Positions 1 to 8,270 of a stretch of 64,000 bases of DNA are shown here, piece after piece. The notes under the pieces are model-generated. The model was not told the DNA's origin. It ran no database searches and was given only the letters and a program-made list of their open reading frames with translations. Position 1 is the stretch's first letter. Each line of letters opens with the position of its first letter. The position numbers and the translations under genes are program-made. The stretch is from assembly GCA_028290665.1 (NCBI GenBank), contig JAQGJK010000008.1, positions 54,324 through 118,323 on the forward strand. Direction: 5' to 3'. The DNA comes from Devosia sp. (GTDB lineage Bacteria; Pseudomonadota; Alphaproteobacteria; Rhizobiales; Devosiaceae).

Positions 1-1974
1 GGCGGCAAGGGAGGCGAGGGTCACCGGCGGGGTATCGACGATGGCGGTGACCGGCGATGCCGCCGGGGGAGCGAGCGAAGCATTACCGTCGCCGTACCAA
101 TCGGGGCGCGGATGCGGATAGGGAATGCTGGGATCGAGCGGTGCCTGCGTTGCCGGATCGGCGAAGGCGGCGGCCGCTGCGGCGTTGGCCTCGCCGCCGG
201 CAGCGCCCGGAGCGGCGAGACTGGCTGGGCCGCCCTGCTCGTTGGCGAGTGCCGAGGCGACGCTGGCTAGGAGGTTGGTCGCATCGGCAGCGGCGCTTGA
301 GCCGGCAATTTCAGGAACCAGCGGTCGGTCAACTGGAAGCGCCTCAGTGCCCGCCACGGCATCGTCGCCGCTGATGATGGTGCCATCGGGACGCACGGTA
401 ACGGTACGGACCTTGCGCTGGGTCAGCGTCGCTTCCTCGGCCTCCGGCGGAGTGATGGCGGCAACTTCGACATTGTCGCTCTGATCGCGCGAGACCAGCG
501 TTTCGCCGCCCTCGGCGACCGTAACGCCATCGAGTTCGTCAAACACTGCCGAGCGCTGGTCAGCCGCATCGGCAACAGCGACCGGCGCAGCCTCCTTGAC
601 CGGGGTAGCGTCGCCGGTCAGCACCGGGGCCGCTGCGCCGCCGGTGCCACTGTTGCTGCCGAGCACCCAGTAGAGGCCAAGCCCGGCGACGACGAGCATG
701 AACAGAGCAATGGCGGGACCGACAATGCTCCGGATGCTGCGGCGGGGGCGCTCATCTTCGTAAGTGTCGCGGGTGCGCTGGTCATCATCGCTGTCGACGC
801 GGTCGACCTCGATACCGGAAGCACCGGCGGCGGCCAGGATCGCGTCATCAGCCGAGGTCGATTTCGGGGCGACGGCCTTGCGGCCGAGCGAGCGACGACC
901 GGTCGTCGCAGCCATCGGCGCCACCACCGGACCCGGAGCCGGACGAACCGGCTTCGGCGCCATATCTACGCGTACCGCTTCTCCGATCAGGCTCTCGATT
1001 TCGTCGATCGGGTCGCGAGCCGCGAGTTGAGCGATGGCTTCGGCGGGCGAATTATCAAATTGCGGCTCGGTCCGCCGCTGCATGTCGGCAGCAACAGGCG
1101 TGGCGCGACTGCTGCCGAGGCCGAACACCGGCGCGGTATTAAAACGATCGAATTCGGCGGGACGAACCTGCCGCTCGGGTGCAACTTCATCGGCGCGTGG
1201 AGTGGCGACGAGTGTTGGCGTAGGCCGCGGGGCGGCGACTACTGGCTGCGGGGCTGCAGCAGCCGGTTGCGGCGCAGTGGCGACCGGGGTGGGAGCCGTG
1301 CGGGCCTGGAAATTGACCGGCCGAATGACCGGAGCATTCGTGCCTTCAGGCGAACGCGGATTGGCGTTGGCCAGTTGAACCCGCGCCGTGGCTGCCGCCG
1401 CAGGCGCGCGGCGGCTGAAATCGACTGGCGGGATCGGGGTTGGCGCCGGTGCGGCAGCGGCGGGCGCAGCGGCCGATTGTTCGGCATCGGCGTCAGCAGC
1501 CTGCGCGGCAAACTCAGCGGCAATCAGCTCGGCGATGACGTCATGTTCGGGTGCCGACGGCCCGGAAATCACGGCAGGCTGTTGAATTGGACCGGGAGCA
1601 ACAGCGACGGGCACTGTGGCCGGAGCCGCATGAAACTCGACCGGCGTCGGCTCAGGCGTGGGGGTCGGCTCCGGCTGGCTGAAGCCGAAATCGAAATCCG
1701 CCAGATCGGCGCGTGCAGCCGGCCCACCCTGACGAACGCCAAAATCGAGATCGCCATGCGGCGTCGCGACCGGCGTCGGGGTCAATTCTGCACTCGGCAG
1801 CCGGATCGACCGCATCGGCGCAATTGCCGGAGTCGGTGGTGAAGTTTCGACCGGCGCTGCTGCCGGTGCGGTAGTGACCTGATCGGTTCCTGCGTCCTCT
1901 GCCATCAAACGCGCCAACTCTGCGATCAGGTCGTCGGCGGGCTGAAGTTCGGACTGGGGTTTGGCGTTCGACAT
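1..1974 (-). CDS. SPOR-type cell-envelope protein, N-terminal and middle part (runs off the window)
   Basis: An open frame of 658 codons starts at ATG 1974 (MSNAKPQSELQPADD) and reaches base 1 with no stop, so the C-terminus lies outside. The first ~400 residues are low-complexity, rich in Ala, Pro and Thr. A basic stretch (RPRRSIRS) leads into one clear membrane segment (GPAIALFMLVVAGLGLYWVL, roughly bases 655-715), followed by a presumed periplasmic Ala-rich linker. A cytoplasmic tail, one membrane span and a long linker are usual for SPOR-domain proteins that bind denuded septal peptidoglycan. In Hyphomicrobiales such a gene commonly follows argS. The SPOR domain itself is not in view, so the name rests on architecture and neighbourhood. 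It lies 78 bases downstream of argS on the same strand. Confidence 0.68.
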   Translation of the reverse strand, partial: MSNAKPQSELQPADDLIAELARLMAEDAGTDQVTTAPAAAPVETSPPTPAIAPMRSIRLPSAELTPTPVATPHGDLDFGVRQGGPAARADLADFDFGFSQPEPTPTPEPTPVEFHAAPATVPVAVAPGPIQQPAVISGPSAPEHDVIAELIAAEFAAQAADADAEQSAAAPAAAAPAPTPIPPVDFSRRAPAAAATARVQLANANPRSPEGTNAPVIRPVNFQARTAPTPVATAPQPAAAAPQPVVAAPRPTPTLVATPRADEVAPERQVRPAEFDRFNTAPVFGLGSSRATPVAADMQRRTEPQFDNSPAEAIAQLAARDPIDEIESLIGEAVRVDMAPKPVRPAPGPVVAPMAATTGRRSLGRKAVAPKSTSADDAILAAAGASGIEVDRVDSDDDQRTRDTYEDERPRRSIRSIVGPAIALFMLVVAGLGLYWVLGSNSGTGGAAAPVLTGDATPVKEAAPVAVADAADQRSAVFDELDGVTVAEGGETLVSRDQSDNVEVAAITPPEAEEATLTQRKVRTVTVRPDGTIISGDDAVAGTEALPVDRPLVPEIAGSSAAADATNLLASVASALANEQGGPASLAAPGAAGGEANAAAAAAFADPATQAPLDPSIPYPHPRPDWYGDGNASLAPPAASPVTAIVDTPPVTLASLAA

Positions 1975-2052
1975 CGAGGAGGCGCCCCTTGTACGCTAGC
2001 GACAAACGGGCTGGTGCCCGAATGCTGCAAACAACCCAGTAATGCGCCCGAA

Positions 2053-3798
2053 TTATGAAAGTTCTTCGGGCGCGGTGACTCCCAGGAGCGTCAACGCGTT
2101 CAACAGCACCTGGCGGACGGCATCGACTAGGGCCAGTCGAGCCAAGGTCATTGTGGGTTCTTCAGCGTTAACAAAGCGTAACGTCGGATCTTCTTTGCCT
2201 TTTGCCCAGAAGGCGTGGAAGGCCGCGGCGAGATCGTGCACATAAAATGCAATCCGATGCGGCTCGTGCGCGATGGACGCGGCGGTGATGGCACGGGGGT
2301 AGCCCGCCAGCAAACGGACTAGTTCCATTTCGGCCGGAGTGACGATCAGCGAGAGACCAGCGGCGGCGAGCGCAGCCGGCGAGATATCGAGCCCGGGCAT
2401 GTCGCGCTGCGCGGTGCGGAAGATCGAATGCGTCCGCGCATGGGCATATTGGACATAAAACACCGGATTGTCGCGGGTCTGTTCCTTGACCAGCGCAAAG
2501 TCGAAATCCATCGCTGCATCGTTCCGCCGAAACAGCAGCATGAAGCGCGTTGCGTCGACCCCGACTTCGTCGACCACGTCGGCGAGCGTGACGAGATCGC
2601 CGGAGCGCTTGCTCATCTTGAATGGTTCGCCATCCTTGAGCAGCCGAACCAGTTGGCAGATGCGGACGTCAATATCGGCTTCGCCTCCGGAAACAGCTTT
2701 CACGGCCGCTTTCAACCGCTTGATGTAGCCGGAATGATCGGCACCAAGCACATTGATCATGTGCTTGAAGCCACGCAGATATTTGTTGCGATGATAGGCG
2801 ATGTCGGCGGCGAAATAGGTGTAGCTGCCATCGGACTTGACCAGCGCCCGGTCGACATCGTCGCCATAATCGCTGGCGCGGAACAGCGTCTGCTCGCGGT
2901 CCTCGTAATCGTCATCGACCTGCCCCTTGGGGGCTTCGAGCCGGCCCTGGTAGACCAGCCCCTGCTCCCGCAGCCAGGCCAGCGTCTTCTCGATATCGCC
3001 GCCAGGGCCGTGCAAGGTGCGCTCGGAAAAGAACACATCGTGCCGGATGCCGAGTTTGCTCAGATCAGCTTTGATCAGGTCCAGCATGGCGACCAGCACG
3101 CGATCCTTGACGATCGGTAGCCACTCGGCTTCGGGCAGCCACCGCAGCGTGCCGGCGAACTCATTGGCGAGTTGCTGGCCGACTGGGACGAGGTAATCGC
3201 CAGGATAGAAACCACGCGGTATTTCAATGACTTCGCCTAATATCTCGCGGTAGCGCAGGAAGGCGGAGCGTGCCAGTACATCGACCTGCCCGCCGGCGTC
3301 GTTGATGTAATATTCGCGGGTCACGGCGTAGCCGGAGAATTGCATAAGCGTGGCGAGGGCATCGCCGAACACCGCGCCGCGGGTGTGGCCGACATGCATC
3401 GGGCCGGTCGGATTAGCCGAGACGAATTCGATGTTGACCGGCTCGCCGCAGCCAATGTCAGAGCGGCCGAAATCGGCGCCCTCGGCGTGCACGGCGGCGA
3501 TCACCGACTGCCAGAGGCCGTTGGCGACGCGGAAATTAATGAAGCCGGGGCCGGCGATTTCGACGCTGGTCACATCGGCGTCGCCCTCGAATTTGGCGAC
3601 GAGAGCGGCAGCGACGTCACGAGGAGATTTGCCGAGTGGCTTGGCCACCACCATCGCGGCGTTGGTCGACAGATCGCCATGGCCCGGGTCGCGAGGCGGC
3701 TCGACCACAAATCGGCTCAGCAGCGCGCGATCGAGATCGGGATAGATCTCGGCGAGGGCCGTGGCGATGCGGGTCGAGAAATGCGCGAAAACGTCCAT
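2053..3798 (-). CDS. argS: Arginyl-tRNA synthetase
   Basis: Class I synthetase that charges tRNA-Arg in the cytoplasm. The 581-residue product begins MDVFAHFSTRIATALAEIY, the usual ArgS N-terminal additional domain. It carries the HVGH variant of the HIGH signature in PTGPMHVGHTRGAVFGDALA and the KMSKS-type loop PFKMSKRSGDLVTL. The C-terminal helical anticodon-binding domain ends LTLLGVTAPEELS. An upstream in-frame ATG at 3855 would overlap the dgt end and add 19 basic residues not typical of ArgS, so the start at 3798 is preferred. It lies 40 bases downstream of dgt and upstream of the SPOR-type gene, an order seen in many Hyphomicrobiales. Confidence 0.97.
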   Translation of the reverse strand: MDVFAHFSTRIATALAEIYPDLDRALLSRFVVEPPRDPGHGDLSTNAAMVVAKPLGKSPRDVAAALVAKFEGDADVTSVEIAGPGFINFRVANGLWQSVIAAVHAEGADFGRSDIGCGEPVNIEFVSANPTGPMHVGHTRGAVFGDALATLMQFSGYAVTREYYINDAGGQVDVLARSAFLRYREILGEVIEIPRGFYPGDYLVPVGQQLANEFAGTLRWLPEAEWLPIVKDRVLVAMLDLIKADLSKLGIRHDVFFSERTLHGPGGDIEKTLAWLREQGLVYQGRLEAPKGQVDDDYEDREQTLFRASDYGDDVDRALVKSDGSYTYFAADIAYHRNKYLRGFKHMINVLGADHSGYIKRLKAAVKAVSGGEADIDVRICQLVRLLKDGEPFKMSKRSGDLVTLADVVDEVGVDATRFMLLFRRNDAAMDFDFALVKEQTRDNPVFYVQYAHARTHSIFRTAQRDMPGLDISPAALAAAGLSLIVTPAEMELVRLLAGYPRAITAASIAHEPHRIAFYVHDLAAAFHAFWAKGKEDPTLRFVNAEEPTMTLARLALVDAVRQVLLNALTLLGVTAPEELS

Positions 3799-3838
3799 GA
3801 TGGGGGACCTGTGGCAGGGAGGCGCCGGGTTAGCGGAA

Positions 3839-4981
3839 TTACGCCGGAGCGTCAAACAACCGGGCGTGTTCGGCCATGGCGTAGGGGTCGGTCATGCCGG
3901 CGATGAAATCGGCGACGATGCGAGCCCGGGCGGCTTCGATTGGTGCAGCGAGGTAGGCGGTGTGCCAGCGACCTGGGAGATCGCCGCGTTCGCAATAATG
4001 GTCGAACAGCCGCGCCACGACGCGTTCGCTGGCTTCGACCGGGGCCATGACGGTTGGGTGGCGGTAGACATTAGCGAATAGGAAGCGCTTGAGCGCGGTG
4101 ACGGCTTCGAAAATTGCTGGCGAAAACCGCGCCAGCGTGCGACCGGCGGTGCGAATGTCCTCGACGGTTGTCGGTCTGAGGTCGGCGATTTCGGTTTCGG
4201 TGGTGGCGATGACGTCCTCGATCGAGCGGGTGATCAGCAGGCGCTGAATTTCGTGCGCCTGCCGATTGGGGGCCAGGTCCGGCCAGCGGGCGCGGACTTT
4301 GTCGACGATGGGGCCGACTAGGGGGACGGCGGCGAGATCGTCGACAGTCAAGATTCCGGCACGGAGAGCGTCGTCGATGTCGTGGGCGTTGTAGGCGATG
4401 TCGTCGGCGATGGCCGCGATCTGGGCTTCAAGGCTGGCGTGGGTTTCGGGGCGGAACGGCGCGGCAGCGGGGATAGTATCGAGCCCGGTGGCATCCGGCA
4501 GCGGGCCGTTGTGCTTGAGAATGCCTTCGAGGGTTTCCCAGGTGAGGTTCAACCCATCGTGCTCGGCGTAGCGATTTTCGAGCAGGGTTACGGCACGGAG
4601 CGCCTGCAGATTGTGATCGAAACTACCCCAGCGCGCCATTTTTTCGGCCAGCACTCGCTCGCCGGCGTGGCCGAATGGGGTGTGGCCGAGGTCGTGGGCC
4701 AGCGCGATGGCTTCGGCGAGATCCTCGTTGAGGCGCAGCGCGCGGGCGATGGAGCGGGCCATCTGGCTGACTTCGAGGGTGTGGGTCAGCCGCGTGCGGT
4801 AATGCTGGCCTTCATGGTGGAGAAACACCTGGGTTTTATATTGCAGGCGACGGAAGGCAGTCGAATGGATGATGCGGTCGCGATCACGCTGGAATTCGGA
4901 GCGGGTCGGGCTCGCATTGGTGCCAAAGGCACGGCCGAGCGAGTTCGCCGGGTCGGATGCGTAGGGCGCACGGGGCATCAT
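3839..4981 (-). CDS. dgt: Deoxyguanosinetriphosphate triphosphohydrolase-like protein (HD domain)
   Basis: Hydrolyses dNTPs to the nucleoside and tripolyphosphate, a dNTP-pool control activity. The 380-residue protein shows the HD metal site: H67 in TRLTHTLEVSQ, then H96-D97 in AHDLGHTPFGHAGE. The N-terminal RTAFRRL-like stretch (HSTAFRRLQYKTQVF) is typical of the shorter, non-enterobacterial Dgt group. The gene is divergent from erpA, with a 68-base shared upstream region, and runs into argS. Two adjacent ATG codons (4981 and 4978) are possible starts, with no strong ribosome-binding site to choose between them. Substrate preference cannot be read from sequence. Confidence 0.93.
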   Translation of the reverse strand: MMPRAPYASDPANSLGRAFGTNASPTRSEFQRDRDRIIHSTAFRRLQYKTQVFLHHEGQHYRTRLTHTLEVSQMARSIARALRLNEDLAEAIALAHDLGHTPFGHAGERVLAEKMARWGSFDHNLQALRAVTLLENRYAEHDGLNLTWETLEGILKHNGPLPDATGLDTIPAAAPFRPETHASLEAQIAAIADDIAYNAHDIDDALRAGILTVDDLAAVPLVGPIVDKVRARWPDLAPNRQAHEIQRLLITRSIEDVIATTETEIADLRPTTVEDIRTAGRTLARFSPAIFEAVTALKRFLFANVYRHPTVMAPVEASERVVARLFDHYCERGDLPGRWHTAYLAAPIEAARARIVADFIAGMTDPYAMAEHARLFDAPA

Positions 4982-5049
4982 CGCGTGAGGCTCTTTCCAT
5001 TCGGCTGAGATCTTCCTATTTTAGGTGGACCGAACAGCGGAAGCGCAAA

Positions 5050-5412
5050 ATGAACGAAGTGCTTGTCGATACCCATAATGCCCAGCCGGTGGTCACCCTC
5101 ACGGAACGCGCGGCCAAGCGGATCGGGCGCATCCTGTCAAAGCAAGCGGATGGCACGGTGCTGAGGATATCGGTCGCCGGTGGTGGGTGTTCCGGGTTTC
5201 AGTACGAATATAATCTGGTCAAGGAAACCGCGACGCCGGACGATCTGGTGCTGGCGCGCGACGACGCTACGGTGCTGATCGACAGCCTCAGCCTCGAATT
5301 CATGGGCGGTGCTGAAATCGATTATGCCGACGACCTGATCGGGCAATCGTTTCAGATCAAGAATCCGAATGCGGTCGCATCATGCGGATGCGGCACGAGT
5401 TTTGCCGTTTAG
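5050..5412 (+). CDS. erpA: Iron-sulfur cluster insertion protein (A-type carrier)
   Basis: A-type carrier that delivers Fe-S clusters to target enzymes. The 120-residue product has the three conserved cysteines: C47 in GGGCSGFQYEYN, then C112 and C114 in SCGCGTSF near the C-terminus. The start at ATG 5050 has a GGAAG site about 7 bases upstream. An upstream in-frame ATG at 4957 would overlap dgt and add residues unlike the family. The ErpA name follows the usual alphaproteobacterial arrangement opposite dgt; IscA or SufA type cannot be strictly excluded. Confidence 0.93.
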   Translation: MNEVLVDTHNAQPVVTLTERAAKRIGRILSKQADGTVLRISVAGGGCSGFQYEYNLVKETATPDDLVLARDDATVLIDSLSLEFMGGAEIDYADDLIGQSFQIKNPNAVASCGCGTSFAV

Positions 5413-5469
5413 CTGGCGGTAGATCGACGAACAGCTGGTTGAACCCGGGCGCTGGTCCGACTAACGTCG

Positions 5470-5485
5470 CCTCCGATTTCGGAGG
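5470..5485 (+). promoter_or_regulatory. Hairpin that includes the ribosome-binding site of the next gene
   Basis: CCTCCG (5470-5475) and CGGAGG (5480-5485) are exact inverted repeats around the loop ATTT. The right arm is the Shine-Dalgarno sequence GGAGG for the TTG start at 5495, so pairing would hide it. There is no T-run, so this is not a standard terminator. A regulatory role is inference. Confidence 0.5.
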
Positions 5486-5494
5486 GGATTTACT

Positions 5495-6610
5495 TTGACA
5501 TTGCAAGCGCGTCTCGACGCGGCGATCGACAGCGCGATCGCCCGCAACACCATTGTCGGCACGGTGATATTGGTCAAGCAGCAGGGCGCGCCGGTGTACG
5601 CTCGTGCCGCCGGGTGGCTCGACCGCGAGGCGGGGACGGCGATGCGCGAGGACACGATCTTCCGGCTGGCCTCGGTGACCAAGCCAATGGTCGCGGCCAC
5701 GATTCTCTCGATGATCGAGAAGGGCATGCTGTCGCTCGATGATTCGGCGACGGATTTTTTGCCGTTCTTTCGCCCGCGCACGGCGGACGGAGTTGAGCAG
5801 ACGGTCAAGATCCGGCATTTGCTGAGCCATTCATCGGGGATGAGTTACGATCAGGCGGCGATCAAGGCCGCCGACGCGTCGCCGGGGATGCAGGGGCCGC
5901 TGATCACGCTCGAGGAAAATATCCGCCGACTGAGCACCGTGCCGCTGAAATACGTGCCTGGAGCTGGTTGGGAATATTCGACGGCGATCGATGTGCTTGG
6001 GGGTATTGCGGCGAAGCTGCATGGCGGCAGTCTCGGAGACGCAGTAGGGCACTATGTCTCCGCGCCGCTCGGCATGCGGGACACGGCGTTTCATGTGGTC
6101 GATTCGGGGCGCTTGGCGGTGCCCTATGGCAATGATGCCGACGGGACGGTGCGGATGAGCGACCCGCATGTGCAGCGGAATGCCGATGGGGAGACGACGA
6201 CGTTCTCGCCGGGGCGGATTTTCGAGCCGGAGGCCCCACAATCGGGCGGTGCTGGCATGGCGGGAACGGCGGGCGATCTGCTGGTGTTCCTCGAGACGCT
6301 CAGGACCGGCGGCGCACCGATTCTCAAGCCGGAGACGGTCAGCATGGCGTTCGAGAATCAGATCGGCACCCTGCCCCGGCGGGTTACCGATGCCGGCAAG
6401 CGGTTCGGGTTTTTCGGTGCGGTGCTCGATGACCCCAAAGCCGCCAAGAGCCCGGCGAACCGGGGGACGGTCGACTGGGGCGGGGCTTATGGGCACAACT
6501 GGTTCATCGACCCGGTGGCTGGGCTATCGGTGGTGAGCTATTCGAACACCGCGCCGAATGGCTGTAACGGGCCGTTCCGCGAGGAAGTGCGCGACGCAAT
6601 CTATGGCTGA
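5495..6610 (+). CDS. Serine beta-lactamase / class C-like esterase family protein
   Basis: A 371-residue member of the serine beta-lactamase/transpeptidase-like family (EstB, class C). The nucleophile motif S60-V-T-K63 lies in FRLASVTKPMVAATIL. The second motif is Y161-S-T in GWEYSTAID, where class C enzymes have YxN. The third is a His-containing GAYGHNWFIDP in place of KTG. These substitutions are more like esterase or D-aminopeptidase relatives than true beta-lactamases, so drug hydrolysis should not be assumed. No signal peptide is evident, so a cytoplasmic location is likely. The TTG start is chosen because GGAGG lies 9 bases upstream. It is downstream of erpA in the same direction. Confidence 0.85.
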   Translation: MTLQARLDAAIDSAIARNTIVGTVILVKQQGAPVYARAAGWLDREAGTAMREDTIFRLASVTKPMVAATILSMIEKGMLSLDDSATDFLPFFRPRTADGVEQTVKIRHLLSHSSGMSYDQAAIKAADASPGMQGPLITLEENIRRLSTVPLKYVPGAGWEYSTAIDVLGGIAAKLHGGSLGDAVGHYVSAPLGMRDTAFHVVDSGRLAVPYGNDADGTVRMSDPHVQRNADGETTTFSPGRIFEPEAPQSGGAGMAGTAGDLLVFLETLRTGGAPILKPETVSMAFENQIGTLPRRVTDAGKRFGFFGAVLDDPKAAKSPANRGTVDWGGAYGHNWFIDPVAGLSVVSYSNTAPNGCNGPFREEVRDAIYG

Positions 6611-6665
6611 GGCGTTGTGGGGGTAGTTCTAGCCCGATACGCTTTGCACACCACCGGAGCCGCCT

Positions 6666-7445
6666 ATGCGCATCGCCACCTGGAACATAAACGGGATCAA
6701 GGCCCGACTGCCACTGCTGCTGCTGTGGTTGAAGCAGGAATCGCCGGATATCGTGTGCCTGCAGGAAATCAAATCGGTCGACGAGGCGTTCCCGCGTTCC
6801 GAGATCGAGGCGCTCGGGTACAATCTCGAAACCCACGGCCAGAAGAGCTGGAATGGCGTGGCGATCCTGTCGAAGCTGAAGTTCGACGAGGTGCATCGCG
6901 GCCTGCCGGGGGATGACGAGGATCTGCAGGCGCGGCTGATCGAGGGGGTGTTTTCGACCGAGGGCGGCGTGGTCCGGGTGTGCAACATCTACCTGCCGAA
7001 CGGCAATCCGGTCGACACTGAGAAGTTTCCGTACAAGCTGCGCTGGATGGACCGGCTGATCGAGTTCGTCGAGGCGCGCCTGCTGCTCGAGGAGCCATTT
7101 GTGCTGCTCGGCGATTTCAACCTGATCCCAGCGGGGATCGATGCCCATGACCCGGCGGCATGGTGGGGTGATGCGCTGTTCCGGCCGGAAAGCCTCGAAA
7201 AGTGGCGGCGGCTGAAGAATCTGGGGCTGACCGATGCGCTGCGGTCGGTGTCGAGCGAGCCGTGCTACACCTTCTGGGATTTCCAGACCGGGGCGTGGCG
7301 GCGCGATGCGGGGATTCGCATCGACCATTTGATGCTGTCGCCGCAAGCGGCCGACCGACTCGACGGCGTCACCATCCACCGCGACGTGCGTGGCTGGGAT
7401 AAGCCGAGCGACCACGTGCCGGTGGAAGGCCGATTTACGCTTTAG
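6666..7445 (+). CDS. xth: Exodeoxyribonuclease III (AP endonuclease)
   Basis: Class II AP endonuclease and 3'-5' exonuclease of base-excision repair. The 259-residue product has the EEP-fold signatures in order: MRIATWNINGIKARL at the start, metal-binding E34 in CLQEIKSVD, D150 and N152 in LLGDFNLIP, and the terminal D249-H250 in PSDHVPVEGRF. The length is normal for the family. It lies 55 bases downstream of the beta-lactamase-like gene and converges with the ExoR-like gene, whose stop is 15 bases away. Confidence 0.95.
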   Translation: MRIATWNINGIKARLPLLLLWLKQESPDIVCLQEIKSVDEAFPRSEIEALGYNLETHGQKSWNGVAILSKLKFDEVHRGLPGDDEDLQARLIEGVFSTEGGVVRVCNIYLPNGNPVDTEKFPYKLRWMDRLIEFVEARLLLEEPFVLLGDFNLIPAGIDAHDPAAWWGDALFRPESLEKWRRLKNLGLTDALRSVSSEPCYTFWDFQTGAWRRDAGIRIDHLMLSPQAADRLDGVTIHRDVRGWDKPSDHVPVEGRFTL

Positions 7446-7460
7446 GTGAGTGGCGGTGCG

Positions 7461-8270
7461 TCAGAACGCCTGGAACTGCGGGCCGTAGTGATCCGCCATG
7501 CGCTGCGCTTCGACGCGCTGGTCGGGGCTGGCGATGGACATGGCGGCGGTCAACATCTCATCGACCCATGCCTCATCGGATTCGCCCTCGGTCTGGCTGT
7601 GGGCGATGGACAGCCACATCAGGCCCTCGACCGGCTGGCGATCAAGCCCTTCGAGACCGTTGAACAGGATATTGCCGAGCAGCGCCTGTGCGGCCGCGTG
7701 ACCCTTCCGAGCGGCGAGCGATAGCCAGCGGGCGCTTTGCAGTGGGTTGAAACCGAGGCCGGCTTCTTCGAGATACAGCCGCCCGACGCGGTATTGCGCA
7801 TCGGCATCGCCGAAATAGGTGGCCGCGTGCATCAGCAGGGCATTGCTGCGCTCGGCATCGACGGTGATGCCGGCATCCGGCAGGCCCTGGCGGTAATAAT
7901 CGCCAACCTTGACGAAGGATTGGGCGACGATATCGGCTTCGAGCGATTTTGGCGCCGCGTCGGCGTGCTCATTGGCAATCTGGCTGAAATAGCCGAACGC
8001 CTTGGCGGCATCCTGCTCCACGCCTTCGCCGTTTTCATACATGGTGCCGAGTTGCCACAACGCCATGGGCTGGCCGGCCGCTGCGGCGCCTTCTAGTGCC
8101 GCCAAGGCATCGGCACTCGACACGCCGCCGCCAGCGCCATCCATGGCATTGGCCATACTGAGCGCGGCATCGACCGCGCTCTGGGATTGTGCCGGCAGAG
8201 TGGCGCCCACCAGGGCGAGCGCCGCTACAAACGTCACGGAAATCAGGGTGTTGACCCTAAATGTCCGCAT
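7461..8270 (-). CDS. ExoR-like periplasmic Sel1-repeat protein
   Basis: 269 residues with an N-terminal signal peptide (about residues 1-30, ending near PAQSQ) and several Sel1-like tetratricopeptide repeats, for example GTMYENGEGVEQDAAKAFGY and RVGRLYLEEAGLGFNPLQSA. Repeat order, length and signal peptide resemble rhizobial ExoR, the periplasmic inhibitor of the ChvG-ChvI (ExoS-ChvI) two-component system; that match is from family knowledge, not an alignment. The start is firm: AAGGAG lies 5 bases upstream of ATG, inside the last codons of ilvD, and the two genes overlap by 14 bases. Translation is therefore probably coupled to ilvD. Confidence 0.72.
   Translation of the reverse strand: MRTFRVNTLISVTFVAALALVGATLPAQSQSAVDAALSMANAMDGAGGGVSSADALAALEGAAAAGQPMALWQLGTMYENGEGVEQDAAKAFGYFSQIANEHADAAPKSLEADIVAQSFVKVGDYYRQGLPDAGITVDAERSNALLMHAATYFGDADAQYRVGRLYLEEAGLGFNPLQSARWLSLAARKGHAAAQALLGNILFNGLEGLDRQPVEGLMWLSIAHSQTEGESDEAWVDEMLTAAMSIASPDQRVEAQRMADHYGPQFQAF

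Noticed and set aside
1027..1842. A 271-codon Arg/Gly-rich open frame on the + strand
   Set aside because: It is antisense to the low-complexity part of the SPOR-type gene, and its composition is a by-product of that repeat-like coding.
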